Shown here piece after piece: positions 18,906 to 27,972 of a stretch of 64,000 nucleotides of DNA; the stretch's first letter is position 1; the number at the start of each line of letters is the position of its first letter. A program made the translations under genes and the position numbers. The notes below the pieces were generated by a model that saw nothing but the letters and a program-made list of their open reading frames with translations, was not told the origin of the DNA and searched no databases. This stretch comes from Geobacillus subterraneus (GTDB taxonomy: Bacteria; Bacillota; Bacilli; Bacillales; Anoxybacillaceae), in NCBI RefSeq assembly GCF_001618685.1, contig NZ_CP014342.1:248001-312000 (forward strand). The letters run 5' to 3'.

Positions 18906-20690
18906 ATGGCAAAAACGGTGGACAATGCGATTCAAGGCGGCAGCTTTTTAATTGAGGACATTCCGGCAGCACGCGTATTTACGCCGGAAGATTTCACCGA
19001 CGAGCATCAAATGATCGCCAAAACAACGGAAGAGTACGTCAACAACGAAGTGCTTCCGCAGCTTGAGCATCTTGAAAACCATGAGTTTGACCGTTCGGTG
19101 AAACTGCTTCGCAAGGCGGGCGAACTCGGGCTGTTGAGCGCCGACATCCCGGAAGAGTACGGCGGCTTGGGGCTTGACAAAGTAAGCTCCGCCATCATTG
19201 CGGAAAATATGGCGCCGGCCGGCGGCTTTGCCATCTCGCACGGCGCGCACGTCGGCATCGGATCGCTGCCGATCGTCTTGTTCGGCACGGAAGAACAAAA
19301 ACAAAAATATTTGCCGTATTTGGCCACGGGCGAGAAAATCGCCGCCTATGCTTTGACAGAACCGGGATCGGGTTCTGACGCCCTTGGCGCGAAAACGACG
19401 GCGAAATTGAACGCTGAAGGGACGCACTACATTTTAAACGGCGAAAAACAATGGATCACCAACTCCGGCTTCGCCGATGTGTTTGTCGTCTACGCGAAAG
19501 TAGACGGCCAGCATTTCACTGCGTTCATCGTTGAACGCGACTTCCCGGGCGTCTCAACCGGTCCGGAAGAAAAGAAAATGGGGATTAAAAGCTCGTCGAC
19601 ACGGACGCTCATTTTGCAAGATGTGCCGGTTCCGAAAGAAAACGTGCTCGGCGAAATCGGCAAAGGCCATGTCATCGCCTTCAACATTTTGAACATCGGC
19701 CGCTACAAACTCGGACTCGGGGCGGTCGGCGGGGCGAAACGGGCGCTTGAAATCACGCTGAAATACGCCAACCAACGTCAGCAATTCAAACGGCCGATTT
19801 CGCAGTTTACGCTGACGCAAGAAAAATTTGCGACGATGGCAGCGCGCTTGTATGCAGCGGAAAGCTCCGTCTACCGCACGGTCGGCTTGTTCGACGAACG
19901 GATGGGCTTGCTCGATGCGGAAAAGGCGAAAGACGGCAGAGAAATTGCCAAGTCCATCGCCGAATACGCGATCGAATGTTCGTTGAACAAGTTTTTCGCG
20001 ACGGAAGTGCTCGATTATATCGTTGATGAAGGCGTGCAAATTCATGGCGGCTACGGCTTTATGCAAGAATATGAAATCGAGCGCGCCTACCGCGATTCGC
20101 GCATTAACCGCATTTTCGAAGGGACGAACGAAATCAACCGCCTGCTCGTGCCGGGCATGTATTTGAAAAAAGCGTTAAAAGGCGAACTGCCGCTCTTCCA
20201 AAAAGCGCAGCAGCTGCAGGAAGAGCTCATGATGATGACGGCCGAAGAACCGGGCTCCGGCGTGCTTGAACAAGAGAAATATTTGGTGCGCAACGCGAAA
20301 AAGATCGCCTTGATGGTCGCCGGCCTGGCAGCGCAAAAATACGGCCAACGGATCGAGGAAGAACAAGAAGTGCTTGTCAATATCGCTGACATCGTTTCCA
20401 ACATTTATGGCATGGAATCGGCGCTTTTGCGCACAGAAAAAGCGATTCAAGCGGGCGGGGAAGAGAAAAACAAACAAAAAGTGTTGTATACGCAAATTTT
20501 CTGCCAAGAGGCGTTCAATAAAATCGAAGCCGATGCAAAAGAAACGCTCGTTGCTGTCGAGCAAGGCGACACGCTCCGGATGATGCTCGCCGCTCTCCGC
20601 CGGCTGACGCGCCATACGCCGATCAACGTGATCGCGAAAAAACGCGAAGCGGCGGCCGCCCTCATTGAAGCGGAACGGTATATTGTGTGA
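18906..20690 (+). CDS. fadE: Acyl-CoA dehydrogenase FadE
   Basis: 594-residue FAD acyl-CoA dehydrogenase of the very-long-chain type, catalysing the first beta-oxidation step. AYALTEPGSGSDALGAKTTA and ITNSGFADVFVVYAK are flavin and substrate motifs; the catalytic Glu is in RINRIFEGTNEINR. About 180 residues after the core form an extra helical C-terminal domain typical of this long class. The start has GGGGGAGGAAACGA upstream. Last gene of the operon, followed by a strong terminator. Confidence 0.94.
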   Translation: MAKTVDNAIQGGSFLIEDIPAARVFTPEDFTDEHQMIAKTTEEYVNNEVLPQLEHLENHEFDRSVKLLRKAGELGLLSADIPEEYGGLGLDKVSSAIIAENMAPAGGFAISHGAHVGIGSLPIVLFGTEEQKQKYLPYLATGEKIAAYALTEPGSGSDALGAKTTAKLNAEGTHYILNGEKQWITNSGFADVFVVYAKVDGQHFTAFIVERDFPGVSTGPEEKKMGIKSSSTRTLILQDVPVPKENVLGEIGKGHVIAFNILNIGRYKLGLGAVGGAKRALEITLKYANQRQQFKRPISQFTLTQEKFATMAARLYAAESSVYRTVGLFDERMGLLDAEKAKDGREIAKSIAEYAIECSLNKFFATEVLDYIVDEGVQIHGGYGFMQEYEIERAYRDSRINRIFEGTNEINRLLVPGMYLKKALKGELPLFQKAQQLQEELMMMTAEEPGSGVLEQEKYLVRNAKKIALMVAGLAAQKYGQRIEEEQEVLVNIADIVSNIYGMESALLRTEKAIQAGGEEKNKQKVLYTQIFCQEAFNKIEADAKETLVAVEQGDTLRMMLAALRRLTRHTPINVIAKKREAAAALIEAERYIV

Positions 20691-20697
20691 TAATAAG

Positions 20698-20726
20698 AAG
20701 TACCAGGGCTGTCCTGGTACTTTTTT
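20698..20726 (+). terminator. Terminator of fadNAE
   Basis: AAGTACCAGG (20698-20707) pairs with CCTGGTACTT (20713-20722), followed by six T residues. Confidence 0.9.
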
Positions 20727-20823
20727 CTGTCAGAGGCGAAGGCCGAAGTGTCGACAAAGAGGGGGAGGCGCCGATAGCGGCGGCCAAGGGTGAATCCGCG
20801 AACAGTTGTAAAGGAGGGTAGCT

Positions 20824-21201
20824 ATGGCGCTGACGTTGTATTGGTATCCGAAATGCGGGACGTGCCGGAAGGCGAAACGGTGGCTTGATGAGCACGGGAT
20901 CGAGGTGCAAACGGTGCACCTTGTCGACGAGCCGCTGACGAAAGAGGAGCTGGCCCGCTTGCATCGCCAAAGCGGACTGCCGCTTAAAAAATTTTTCAAT
21001 ACAAGCGGGATGAAATATCGCGAGCTCGGATTAAAGGACAAGCTTGACGGCGCATCGGAGGAGGAGATGCTCGAGTGGCTCGCCTCGGACGGGATGTTAG
21101 TGAAACGGCCGATGTTAACGGATGGCGAACGGGTCATTGTCGGATTTCGCGAGCAAGCGTATGAGTCGTTTTTCGCCGGGCGTCTGTCGGCAGAAAGATA
21201 A
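20824..21201 (+). CDS. yusI: ArsC/Spx family protein YusI
   Basis: 125 residues with a thioredoxin-like ArsC fold. N terminus LTLYWYPKCGTCRKAKRWLD has a CxxC; FNTSGMKYRELGL and LVKRPML match the arsenate-reductase-like family. It differs from true Spx in length and termini. The role is not established; a thiol redox or reductase role is plausible. It lies beside fadE as in B. subtilis. RBS AAGGAGGGTAGCT. Confidence 0.85.
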   Translation: MALTLYWYPKCGTCRKAKRWLDEHGIEVQTVHLVDEPLTKEELARLHRQSGLPLKKFFNTSGMKYRELGLKDKLDGASEEEMLEWLASDGMLVKRPMLTDGERVIVGFREQAYESFFAGRLSAER

Positions 21202-21294
21202 AAATTTTCACCAAAATGAAATGAACTCAGTGAGTTTTTGTCGAAAATCGGTTATGATGAAAAAGAATACAATTTGTCGCAATGGAGGGATTCG

Positions 21295-21678
21295 ATGAAC
21301 ACGCCAAAAGAACTTCGCTATTCTAAAGAGCACGAGTGGGTGCGCGTCGAAGGGGACAAAGTGCGCATCGGCATTACCGATTTTGCCCAATCAGAGCTTG
21401 GCGACATCGTGTTTGTCGAGCTGCCGGAAGTCGGAACGGAAATTACGGCGAATGAGCCGTTCGGCAGCGTCGAGTCGGTGAAAACCGTTTCGGAACTGTA
21501 TGCGCCGATCAGCGGCACGGTCGTCGAAGTGAATGAAGCGTTAAACGACAACCCGGAATATGTGAATGAATCGCCGTATGAAAAAGCGTGGATGATTGTC
21601 GTTGAACCGAACGATTTAAGCGAAGTCGACAACTTGTTGACGGCTGAACAATACGAGGCGATGGTCAACGAAGGATAA
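21295..21678 (+). CDS. gcvH: Glycine cleavage system H protein
   Basis: 127-residue lipoyl carrier of the glycine cleavage complex; in Bacillaceae GcvH also relays lipoyl groups to other enzymes. The lipoylation site is Lys63 in [20 protein letters not shown] and [12 protein letters not shown] are standard. ATG 21295 follows ATGGAGGG at good spacing. The other gcv genes are not in the window. LipA, which inserts the sulfurs into the lipoyl group, is encoded at 48.4 kb. Confidence 0.95.
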   Translation: MNTPKELRYSKEHEWVRVEGDKVRIGITDFAQSELGDIVFVELPEVGTEITANEPFGSVESVKTVSELYAPISGTVVEVNEALNDNPEYVNESPYEKAWMIVVEPNDLSEVDNLLTAEQYEAMVNEG

Positions 21679-21753
21679 ACGTTCCTGCAATCTCCGCCTC
21701 CGATTTCGGGCACTCTATACATACCGGAACTTGATTGAAAAGGGGTGCTCCCG

Positions 21754-21990
21754 ATGGCGCTGCAACGAACGCGCATCGATATTACGGACCGGGTGACCGG
21801 CAAGCTGAACGGCCGCTCGTTGGACTTGTACGAGGAAGGGGAGCTCATCGGGCGCTTTCCGCTTCCGGCGGCCGTCCAGTTGAAAAATGGGTATACCGAA
21901 CAGAACGGAAAAATCTACAAAGATGTGACCGCTACCGTTGAACCGGACCAAAAATATGTCGATTGCGACGGGGAGGCGGGATGGTGTTAA
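21754..21990 (+). CDS. yusG: YusG family protein (DUF2553-like)
   Basis: 78-residue soluble protein, MALQRTRIDITDRVTGKLNG ... CDGEAGWC, with two terminal Cys residues. ATG 21754 is preferred over GTG 21745 because AAAGGGGTG sits correctly. Its place after gcvH and before yusF follows the B. subtilis order. Function unknown. Confidence 0.7.
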   Translation: MALQRTRIDITDRVTGKLNGRSLDLYEEGELIGRFPLPAAVQLKNGYTEQNGKIYKDVTATVEPDQKYVDCDGEAGWC

Positions 21991-22084
21991 AAGGCAACGG
22001 TGGATGGCCGTTGCTTTTTTTTCAACCTTTTGCCGGCGCAGGACATACAATATGGTATCCTTTTTGAAGTTAGGTGGGTCGGAC

Positions 22085-22444
22085 ATGCGACGGGCAGAAA
22101 AAGTGATTATCGTAGAAGGTCGATCAGATAAACAAAAAGTGGCGGCCGTGCTGAACGAACCGGTCGTCATTATTTGCACGAACGGCACGATCAGTGATGC
22201 GCGCCTTGAGGAGCTGGCTGATGAGCTGGAGGGCCAGGATGTATACGTGCTTGCGGACGCCGATGAGGCAGGGGAGAAGTTGCGTCGGCAGTTTCGCCGC
22301 ATGTTTCCGGAGGCGGAACATATTTATATTGACCGGGCGTACCGCGAAGTGGCTGCCGCTCCGCCTTGGCATTTAGCCCAAGTGCTGCTGCGCGCGCATT
22401 TTGACGTCCGCATCGACTCGTTAATGAGAGGAAGAGGCGAGTGA
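22085..22444 (+). CDS. yusF: Toprim domain protein YusF
   Basis: 119-residue single Toprim domain of the small primase/OLD/RNase M5 kind. VIIVEGRSDKQKVAAVL (with the catalytic Glu) and YVLADADEAGEKLRRQF (DxD metal pair) are clear. Such small proteins are predicted nucleases or nucleotidyl-transfer enzymes; no substrate is known to me. It overlaps the next gene by 4 bases (GTGA), so the two are coupled. Confidence 0.85.
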   Translation: MRRAEKVIIVEGRSDKQKVAAVLNEPVVIICTNGTISDARLEELADELEGQDVYVLADADEAGEKLRRQFRRMFPEAEHIYIDRAYREVAAAPPWHLAQVLLRAHFDVRIDSLMRGRGE

Positions 22445-22755
22445 AACCGATTGAACGAATAGAGGTCCAACGGACGGTGAGTGAGCAGCCGCTTATGGCT
22501 CTTTATTTGTATACTCCGCTGTGCGGCACGTGCCAGCTGGCGAAACGGATGTTGACGGTGGTTGAAGAGCTGTTTCCGGCGCTGCCGTTTTACGAAACAG
22601 ACGTGAATTATATTCCGGAGCAAGCAGCCGTTTGGAAAATTGAAAGCGTTCCTTGCTTGCTTCTTTTTGTTGGCGGAACGATGGCCGGCAAATGGTATGC
22701 GTTTCATTCCGTCCCTTACTTGTATGAGGAAATTCAAGCTCGGTTGCCGCGCTGA
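22441..22755 (+). CDS. yusE: Thioredoxin-like protein YusE
   Basis: 104 residues with a thioredoxin fold: LYLYTPLCGTCQLAKRML carries a CGTC active site near residue 24, and VPCLLLFVGG supplies the cis-Pro loop. A cytosolic thiol-disulfide role is likely. It starts with a GTG overlapping the yusF stop. Confidence 0.85.
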   Translation: MKPIERIEVQRTVSEQPLMALYLYTPLCGTCQLAKRMLTVVEELFPALPFYETDVNYIPEQAAVWKIESVPCLLLFVGGTMAGKWYAFHSVPYLYEEIQARLPR

Positions 22756-22907
22756 CTACCTGCCTTTTTTTGACGCCATTTGACATATTTCTTTGGAAAT
22801 GACAAAAATAGCGTTGGTTCGCCACAATGACTGTCGAGATTTTTGTAAAGGATTCCTCCCCCTCTGTATGGAAATAAAGGGAACAAAGGGAGATGGGGGG
22901 ATGGTCA

Positions 22908-23255
22908 ATGGAAGTGCGTCAGTTAGTGGGACAGTTCATGGAACGGATGCAAATGTTGCGCCATTTATTGCCGATTTTGCCGGATGAGCAATTGTGTGTG
23001 CGCTTTGAGAGTGAAGAAGGCGTCGCTTTGCTGACGATCGGCAAGGAGCCGGCTGCCGCAGCAAGCGAAAAGGACGAACGAAACACGTTAACGGTGCGCG
23101 GCTCAACGAAAGCGCTTGAGTCGTTGCTGAGCGGCGAGCTGAAGCTGCAGCAGCTCGTCCGGCTGCAGGAAGTGTACGTATCGGGAAGCTTTCGCCATAT
23201 GTTGTTGCTGGAATCGCTCCTCCATTTGGCCAAGCCGTATCGTCATGTTGGGTAA
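22908..23255 (+). CDS. yusD: YusD family protein (SCP2-like fold)
   Basis: 115 residues. The pattern of a charged helix, then LTVRGSTKALESLLSGELKL and a final LLHLAKPY resembles sterol-carrier-protein-2-like domains, which bind lipids. ATG 22908 follows GGGGGGATGG. Directly upstream of the S-box leader. Function unknown; a lipid-related role would fit the nearby fad genes but is inference. Confidence 0.65.
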   Translation: MEVRQLVGQFMERMQMLRHLLPILPDEQLCVRFESEEGVALLTIGKEPAAAASEKDERNTLTVRGSTKALESLLSGELKLQQLVRLQEVYVSGSFRHMLLLESLLHLAKPYRHVG

Positions 23256-23263
23256 AAAATTTG

Positions 23264-23293
23264 TTGACACTGTTCGACATCCAATGATACAAT
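23264..23293 (+). promoter_or_regulatory. Sigma-A promoter of metNPQ
   Basis: Perfect TTGACA (23264-23269), 18 bases, TACAAT (23288-23293). Confidence 0.8.
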
Positions 23294-23328
23294 CACACTC
23301 GTAATCAATTGAATAGGCGATTGTTGCG

Positions 23329-23492
23329 CTCTTATCAAGAGAGGTGGAGGGATGTGCCCAATGAAGCCCGGCAACCGTCAGCGCGTCCGCTGAAAAGGTG
23401 CCAATTCACACAAAGCGGCCTGCTTTGGGAGATAAGAGACGGAATGGTAGATAATACCTTTCTGTTCTCTGCGGGCAGAAAGGTTTTCTTTT
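23329..23492 (+). promoter_or_regulatory. SAM (S-box) riboswitch with terminator
   Basis: The aptamer runs from CTCTTATC (23329-23336) to GATAAGAG (23431-23438), which pair as P1. It contains AGAGGTGGAGGGA, ATGAAGCCCGGCAACC and GGTGCCAATTC, the conserved S-box core. The expression platform is a terminator: ACCTTTCTG (23456-23464) with CAGAAAGGT (23476-23484) and a T run. SAM binding would favour termination, so metNPQ is expressed when SAM is low. Confidence 0.95.
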
Positions 23493-23528
23493 GCGCTCCG
23501 CCGCCTTGAGAGGAAGGAAGGTGAAACG

Positions 23529-24557
23529 ATGATTACACTTGAACAAGTGACGAAAATTTATCATGCGGCGAATGGATCGGTGACAGCTGTCGACAACGTG
23601 TCGCTCGACATTCGTGAAGGGGAAATTTTCGGCATTATCGGTTACAGCGGTGCGGGGAAAAGTTCGCTCATCCGGCTGTTAAACGGGCTCGAAAAGCCGA
23701 CGAGCGGCCAGGTGATCGTCGCCGGCCGCGATATGGCGCGCATTAAAGGACGGGAGCTGCGCAAGGCGCGCCAAGAAATCGGGATGATTTTTCAGCACTT
23801 CAACTTGCTTTGGTCGCGGACGGTGCGGGAAAATATCGCCTTTCCGCTTGAGATTGCCGGCGTTCCGAAAGACGAGCGGCAAAAGCGGGTCGATGAGCTC
23901 ATCGAGCTTGTCGGGCTTGCCGGGCGGGAAGATGCGTATCCGTCGCAGCTAAGCGGCGGGCAAAAACAGCGGGTCGGCATTGCCCGTGCGCTCGCCAACA
24001 ACCCGAAAGTATTGCTTTGCGATGAGGCGACATCGGCATTGGATCCGCAAACGACGGACGCGATTTTGGATTTGCTTGTCGATATTAACAAGCGGCTCGG
24101 ACTGACGATCGTGCTGATTACGCACGAGATGCACGTCATCCGTAAAATTTGCGACCGCGTGGCAGTGATGGAGAGCGGCAAAATCGTCGAGCAAGGCGAA
24201 GTGCTGCACGTCTTCCGCAACCCGCAGCAGCCGATTACGAAACGGTTCGTCAAGCAGTTGGTCGAACCAGAGGAAACGGAAGAAGCGGTTTCCCATTTGT
24301 TTGGCCAATACCCGAACGGGGCGATCGCGCAGTTGACGTTTGTCGGCGAGGCGGCCGGCCAGCCGCTCATCACGCAAGTCGTGCGGCAGTTTGCCGTGGA
24401 CATGAACATTTTGCAAGGGAAAATTTCACAAACCCATCAAGGCGCCTACGGCGTGCTGTTTGTGCACATCGACGGCGCGGCGGATGAAATCGCCCGGGCG
24501 CTTGACTATATTCGCAGCCAGCAAGTGGCGGTGGAGGTGATTCACGATGCTCGCTAA
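23529..24557 (+). CDS. metN: Methionine ABC transporter ATP-binding protein MetN
   Basis: 342-residue ATPase of the methionine importer. Walker A GYSGAGKSS (near 38), signature LSGGQKQR, Walker B VLLCDEATSALD and the switch His in LITHEMHV are intact. The last 90 residues form the NIL regulatory domain that senses methionine in this family. It overlaps metP by 11 bases. Controlled by the S-box leader just upstream. Confidence 0.96.
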   Translation: MITLEQVTKIYHAANGSVTAVDNVSLDIREGEIFGIIGYSGAGKSSLIRLLNGLEKPTSGQVIVAGRDMARIKGRELRKARQEIGMIFQHFNLLWSRTVRENIAFPLEIAGVPKDERQKRVDELIELVGLAGREDAYPSQLSGGQKQRVGIARALANNPKVLLCDEATSALDPQTTDAILDLLVDINKRLGLTIVLITHEMHVIRKICDRVAVMESGKIVEQGEVLHVFRNPQQPITKRFVKQLVEPEETEEAVSHLFGQYPNGAIAQLTFVGEAAGQPLITQVVRQFAVDMNILQGKISQTHQGAYGVLFVHIDGAADEIARALDYIRSQQVAVEVIHDAR

Positions 24558-25215
24558 CCTCCTGCCGAACGTGCAATGGGAGACGATGTGGGCGGCGACG
24601 GTTGAGACGTTGTACATGACCGGAATGGCGGTCGCGGCGACGTTCGTCTTCGGGGTCGTTCTCGGACTGCTTTTATTTTTAACGGCAAAGGGAAACCTAT
24701 GGGAGAACCGGTTGGCCAATATGGTCATTGCTGCGTTTGTGAATATTTTCCGTTCTATTCCGTTCATTATTTTAATTATTTTGCTTATTCCATTTACCAA
24801 ATGGCTCGTCGGGACGATGCTCGGAGCCAACGCGGCGCTGCCGGCGCTCATCATTGGCGCGGCTCCGTTTTACGCCCGCATGGTCGAGATCGCTCTCCGC
24901 GAAATTGACAAAGGGGTCATTGAAGCGGCGAAGGCGATGGGCGCCTCGACGTGGACGATCATTTGGAAAGTGCTGCTGCCTGAATCGCTCCCGGCGCTTG
25001 TCTCCGGGATTACCGTCACCGCTGTGTCGCTTGTCGGCTATACGGCGATGGCCGGCGTTGTCGGCGCCGGCGGGCTTGGGAACTTGGCGTATTTGGAAGG
25101 GTTCCAGCGCAGCCATAACGATGTGACGTTTGTCGCGACCGTTTTGGTGCTCATCATCGTCTTTGTCATTCAGTGGATCGGTGACTTTGTCACTTCGAAA
25201 ATTGATAAACGATAA
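24547..25215 (+). CDS. metP: Methionine ABC transporter permease MetP (MetI)
   Basis: 222 residues with about five membrane helices and the coupling-helix motif EAAKAMGASTWTIIWKVLLP near residue 140, which contacts MetN. Starts inside the metN end, so translation is coupled. Confidence 0.95.
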   Translation: MLANLLPNVQWETMWAATVETLYMTGMAVAATFVFGVVLGLLLFLTAKGNLWENRLANMVIAAFVNIFRSIPFIILIILLIPFTKWLVGTMLGANAALPALIIGAAPFYARMVEIALREIDKGVIEAAKAMGASTWTIIWKVLLPESLPALVSGITVTAVSLVGYTAMAGVVGAGGLGNLAYLEGFQRSHNDVTFVATVLVLIIVFVIQWIGDFVTSKIDKR

Positions 25216-25230
25216 AGGAGGAAGAAACAA

Positions 25231-26082
25231 ATGAAAAAATGGCTTGGCGCTCTGTTGGCCGCCCTCTTGGTGTTTGCGTTAGCAGCGTGCGGCGGCAACA
25301 ACAATGATGAAAACGCCGCTGGCGAGGACAAAGGCGGCGGATTGGTCAAACTGAAAGTCGGCGCGTCGAACGTGCCGCATGCGGAAATTTTGGAACAAGC
25401 GAAGCCAATGTTGAAAGAAAAAGGCATCGATTTGGAAATTATCACGTTCCAAGACTACATTTTGCCAAACAAAGTGTTGGCGGACAAAGAAATTGACGCT
25501 AACTACTTCCAACACATTCCGTATTTAGAATCGCAAATGAAAGAGCATGGCTATGATTTCGTCAACGCTGGCGGCATCCATATCGAGCCGATCGGCTTGT
25601 ACTCGAAAAAATATAAAAGCATCGAAGAGCTGCCGGATGGCGCAACGATCATTATGAGCAACTCGGTCGCCGACCATGGCCGCATTTTGTCGATGCTTCA
25701 AGAAAAAGGGCTCATTAAGCTGAAAGAAGGCGTTGACAAAACGAAAGCGACGGTCAACGACATCGTGGAAAACCCGAAACACTTAACGTTTAAAGCGGAT
25801 GTCGACGCTGGATTGCTGCCGCAAATTTATCAAAACGGCGAAGGCGATGCCGTGTTGATCAACGCCAACTACGCGCTTGACGCCGGCTTGGATCCGGCGA
25901 AGGACCCGATCGCCGTCGAATCGCCGAAAGACAACCCGTATGTCAACATTGTGGCGGTGCGCAAAGGCGATGAAAACCGGAAAGAAATCAAAACGTTGGT
26001 GGAAGTGCTGCAGTCGAAAGAAATTCAAGACTTCATTAAGGAAAAATATAAAGGCGCCGTCATTCCGGCCGCTGGACAATAA
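25231..26082 (+). CDS. metQ: Methionine-binding lipoprotein MetQ
   Basis: 283-residue substrate-binding lipoprotein of the NlpA family. The signal peptide ends LALAACGG, with Cys20 or near as the acylation site. VGASNVPHAEILEQAKPMLK and QDYILPNKVLADKEIDANYF are family hallmarks. RBS AAAGGAGGAAG. Captures methionine outside the membrane for MetP-MetN. Confidence 0.95.
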   Translation: MKKWLGALLAALLVFALAACGGNNNDENAAGEDKGGGLVKLKVGASNVPHAEILEQAKPMLKEKGIDLEIITFQDYILPNKVLADKEIDANYFQHIPYLESQMKEHGYDFVNAGGIHIEPIGLYSKKYKSIEELPDGATIIMSNSVADHGRILSMLQEKGLIKLKEGVDKTKATVNDIVENPKHLTFKADVDAGLLPQIYQNGEGDAVLINANYALDAGLDPAKDPIAVESPKDNPYVNIVAVRKGDENRKEIKTLVEVLQSKEIQDFIKEKYKGAVIPAAGQ

Positions 26083-26134
26083 GGCCGGCTGGAAAGACGC
26101 AAAATACAGCGGCTTTGATACGCAAGCCATAAGC

Positions 26135-26267
26135 AAAGAGGGTGTCCCGAAAGAACCGGGACACCCTCTTTCTTCACTATATATACGCACTGACTGCTTC
26201 TGCCGCACTATATGTTATGCCTATCTTGAAGGAAGACGACCTTTTGGGTCCGCCCCTTATTTTTTCA
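26135..26267. repeat. Terminator-associated intergenic repeat, copy 2
   Basis: Starts with AAAGAGGGTGTCCC (26135-26148) pairing with GGGACACCCTCTTT (26158-26171), the terminator of metNPQ. About 95 bases follow, whose last half (CTTGAAGGAAGACGACC ... ATTTTTTCA) clearly resembles 2870-2930. Like copy 1, it ends at the 3' end of a minus-strand gene. Confidence 0.55.
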
Positions 26268-26442
26268 GCAGCCGCTCCAAGACGGCGGCAAGAAGCACGA
26301 TGATGAGGCCGTTTTGGATCGCGATGACCGCTGCGGCGCTTAGCAGCCCGTCTCCTGATTCATTCAAGGCGTTGGCGATGGCGATCCATAGCAGAACGGA
26401 GCCGATGACGGTCAAAAGAAACAATGTCACCCATTTCCCCAA
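26257..26442 (-). CDS. 61-residue protein with two membrane helices
   Basis: Starts at a TTG (complement of 26440-26442) behind AAAGGGGAG. Residues 4-24 and 35-56 are hydrophobic helices separated by a short Asn/Glu/Asp loop; it ends ERLLKK. No family recognised. A TnpB element begins about 30 bases upstream of its start, so its original promoter may have been displaced. Confidence 0.6.
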   Translation of the reverse strand: MGKWVTLFLLTVIGSVLLWIAIANALNESGDGLLSAAAVIAIQNGLIIVLLAAVLERLLKK

Positions 26443-26613
26443 CGAGTTCTCCCCTTTTCTTCCTTCTTTTTTATCTTAATTAGGCGAGAAGACTCCCACT
26501 TCAACGAAGCGAAGCGGAGTAAGTGGGAGATGAATCGCCTTAACTATATTTTGTTGAAAATAGGATAGATTCAGTAAAATATAGTATCATATAGTTAGAT
26601 GGGAGGTGAAAAC

Positions 26614-27861
26614 ATGTATTTTTGTATCAAACAACAGCTAAATGGTTTGACCAAAGAAGAATACTTGACTCTTCGAGAACTGTGCCATATTGCCAAGAAC
26701 ATGTACAACGTCGGATTGTACAATGTCAGACAATACTATTTTGAACACAAGGAATTTCTTAATTATGAGAAAAACGATCATCTTGCAAAAACTAACGAAA
26801 ACTATAAGCTGTTAAACAGCAACATGGCACAGCAAATTTTAAAAAAGGTCAATGAAGCCTTTAAATCTTTCTTTAGTTTGATCAGTCTTGCCAAACAAGG
26901 AAAATATGACTACAAGGCTATCAGTATTCCAAAATATCTTAAAAAAGATGGCTTTCATTCACTGATCATTGGCCAGATTCGTATAGACGGCAACAAATTC
27001 ACGATACCGTATTCTCGCCTATTTAAAAAGACTCACAAGCCTATCACGATAACGATTCCGCCTGTGTTGCTGGACAAAAAGATTAAGCAGATTGAAATCA
27101 TTCCTAAGCATCATGCCAGGTTCTTTGAGATTCAGTACAAATATGAAATGCCTGAAGATCAAAGAGAATTAAATGACCAAAAAGCACTGGCCATTGATTT
27201 AGGATTAAACAATCTTGCCACTTGTGTCACATCAGACGGCAGATCATTCATCATTGATGGGCGGAGATTAAAAAGTATAAATCAATGGTTTAACAAAGAA
27301 AATGCCAGACTTCAAAGCATAAAAGATAAGCAAAAAATCAAAGGCACGACTCGTAAACAGGCGTTGCTTGCTATGAATCGCAATAATAAAGTGAATGATT
27401 ATATCAACAAGACTTGCCGTTACATCATTAACTACTGTATTGAAAATCAAATTGGCAAACTTGTCATTGGCTATGCGGAAACATTACAACGCAATATTAA
27501 TCTAGGAAAAAAGACAAATCAAAACTTTGTCAATATTCCTCTCGGTAACATAAAAGAAAAACTAGAATATCTTTGTGAATTTTACGGCATTGAATTCTTG
27601 AAACAGGAAGAATCATATACGTCTCAAGCCAGCTTTTTTGACGGCGATGAGATTCCTGAATATAATGCCGACAATCCAAAAGAATATAAGTTCAGCGGCA
27701 AACGTATTAAGCGCGGCTTGTATCGAACAAAGTCTGGCAAACTAATTAATGCTGATGTCAATGGCGCATTAAACATCTTAAAGAAAAGTAAAGCTGTAGA
27801 CCTGAGTGTCTTATGCTCTAGCGGCGAAGTGGACACGCCTCAAAGAATAAGGATTGCTTGA
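26614..27861 (+). CDS. tnpB: TnpB RNA-guided nuclease, zinc-ribbon-less
   Basis: 415 residues. TnpB proteins are RuvC-fold nucleases guided by an RNA from the element right end. RuvC residues are in place: Asp195 ([10 protein letters not shown]), Glu289 (VIGYAET) and Asp381 (NADVNGALN). The usual four-Cys zinc ribbon between RuvC-II and RuvC-III is absent: residues 336-380 have no Cys. The start at 26614 follows GGGAGGTG; ATG 26599 lies upstream of that site. Composition is much more AT-rich than the neighbours, a sign of transfer. It is full length, so probably active or only recently inactive. Confidence 0.9.
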   Translation: MYFCIKQQLNGLTKEEYLTLRELCHIAKNMYNVGLYNVRQYYFEHKEFLNYEKNDHLAKTNENYKLLNSNMAQQILKKVNEAFKSFFSLISLAKQGKYDYKAISIPKYLKKDGFHSLIIGQIRIDGNKFTIPYSRLFKKTHKPITITIPPVLLDKKIKQIEIIPKHHARFFEIQYKYEMPEDQRELNDQKALAIDLGLNNLATCVTSDGRSFIIDGRRLKSINQWFNKENARLQSIKDKQKIKGTTRKQALLAMNRNNKVNDYINKTCRYIINYCIENQIGKLVIGYAETLQRNINLGKKTNQNFVNIPLGNIKEKLEYLCEFYGIEFLKQEESYTSQASFFDGDEIPEYNADNPKEYKFSGKRIKRGLYRTKSGKLINADVNGALNILKKSKAVDLSVLCSSGEVDTPQRIRIA

Positions 27862-27929
27862 AGCAGTCAAACTTCTTTGGAAGCCCCCACTTCAAATTTT
27901 CGCTAGAAAATTAAGTGGGGGTAGTTCAC
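27700..27929 (+). ncRNA. Predicted right-end guide RNA (omega/reRNA)
   Basis: In characterised TnpB elements the guide scaffold spans the 3' end of tnpB and the right-end hairpin, with the guide beginning just past the element. Here the hairpin is at 27884-27921 and the first flanking bases start near 27930 (AGTGAAGTTG). The 5' limit is a guess. Confidence 0.35.
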
Positions 27930-27972
27930 CAGTGAAGTTGTCGACGATTTCCTTCCCGATTCCACGGGCACG

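Larger units (their letters stand above)
26475..27929 (+). mobile_element. Solitary TnpB element (IS605/IS1341 type)
   Basis: AT-rich insertion in GC-rich surroundings. The left end has an extended hairpin, TAGGCGA/TCGCCTTA outside and CTCCCACTT (26493-26501) with AAGTGGGAG (26521-26529) inside. The right end has CCCCCACTT (27884-27892) with AAGTGGGGG (27913-27921) around AATTTT/AAAATT. TTTAT (26470-26474) directly precedes the left end and could be the target motif. tnpB is present but no tnpA, so it would need a transposase in trans. End points are approximate. Confidence 0.8.

Noticed and set aside
17811-18935. Long minus-strand frame antisense to fadA
   Set aside because: Arg/His/Asp-rich translation without family resemblance or ribosome site; an effect of the GC-rich third positions of fadA.
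26475-27929. CRISPR-Cas12-like locus
   Set aside because: The nuclease is TnpB-sized with transposon end hairpins, and no repeat-spacer array or cas1/cas2 is present anywhere in the window.
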